Source of the DNA: an uncultured Taibaiella sp.
Lineage (GTDB): Bacteria > Bacteroidota > Bacteroidia > Chitinophagales > Chitinophagaceae
Length of the DNA: 5,848 nt
Direction: 5' to 3'
Assembly: GCA_946886975.1 (NCBI GenBank)
Contig: CAMPJV010000180.1
Coordinates: forward strand, 1-5,848
The notes under the pieces are model-generated. The model did not search any database. It had not been told where the DNA came from and saw only the letters and a list, made by a program, of their open reading frames with translations. Within the stretch, counting starts at the first letter, position 1; the number at the start of each line of letters is the position of its first letter. Positions 5,844 to 5,848 of this stretch are shown here, piece after piece. The translations under genes and the position numbers were made by a program.

Positions 5844-5848
5844 GCTCC

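Overview
This window looks like an ordinary chromosomal segment from a member of the Bacteroidota, plausibly a Chitinophagaceae relative (inference). The grounds are a C-terminal type A sorting domain of the type IX secretion system (T9SS), an eukaryote-like alpha2 glycyl-tRNA synthetase, several small Sec-exported proteins of families common in that phylum, a clear Bacteroidota-type -7 promoter box (TAnnTTTG), and start codons mostly lacking a strong Shine-Dalgarno sequence.

Layout, left to right. Positions 1-765 (minus) hold the N-terminal half of glycyl-tRNA synthetase, cut by the window edge. Positions 766-999 are a divergent intergenic region with a perfect -7 box almost on top of the synthetase start codon and four tandem copies of an 11-bp unit. 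Positions 1000-1425 (plus) encode a small exported DUF4440/NTF2-like protein. It converges, with only 7 bp between stop codons, on a secreted leucine-rich-repeat protein (1433-2290, minus). Upstream of that, on the same strand, are an exported DUF4412/LolA-like protein (2351-3004, minus), a strong intrinsic terminator (3040-3071, minus), and a T9SS cargo protein (3094-3819, minus). A 142-bp divergent intergenic region leads to an S41-family C-terminal processing peptidase (3962-5652, plus), whose reading frame is broken by an apparent one-base deletion at about 4676-4681. The last ~195 bp are non-coding and end in a hairpin (5815-5843) that reads best as the terminator of a minus-strand gene lying to the right of the window.

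Functional picture: apart from the synthetase, every gene carries an N-terminal signal peptide or membrane anchor, so the segment encodes a set of envelope or secreted proteins. Nothing shows that they form one pathway. The terminator at 3040-3071 separates the T9SS cargo gene from the two minus-strand genes downstream of it, which may themselves be co-transcribed (60-bp gap). I see no mobile element, CRISPR array, rRNA or tRNA gene, defence locus or other evident new system. The points most worth a second look are the frameshifted peptidase, the 11-bp tandem repeat and the near-leaderless start of the synthetase.
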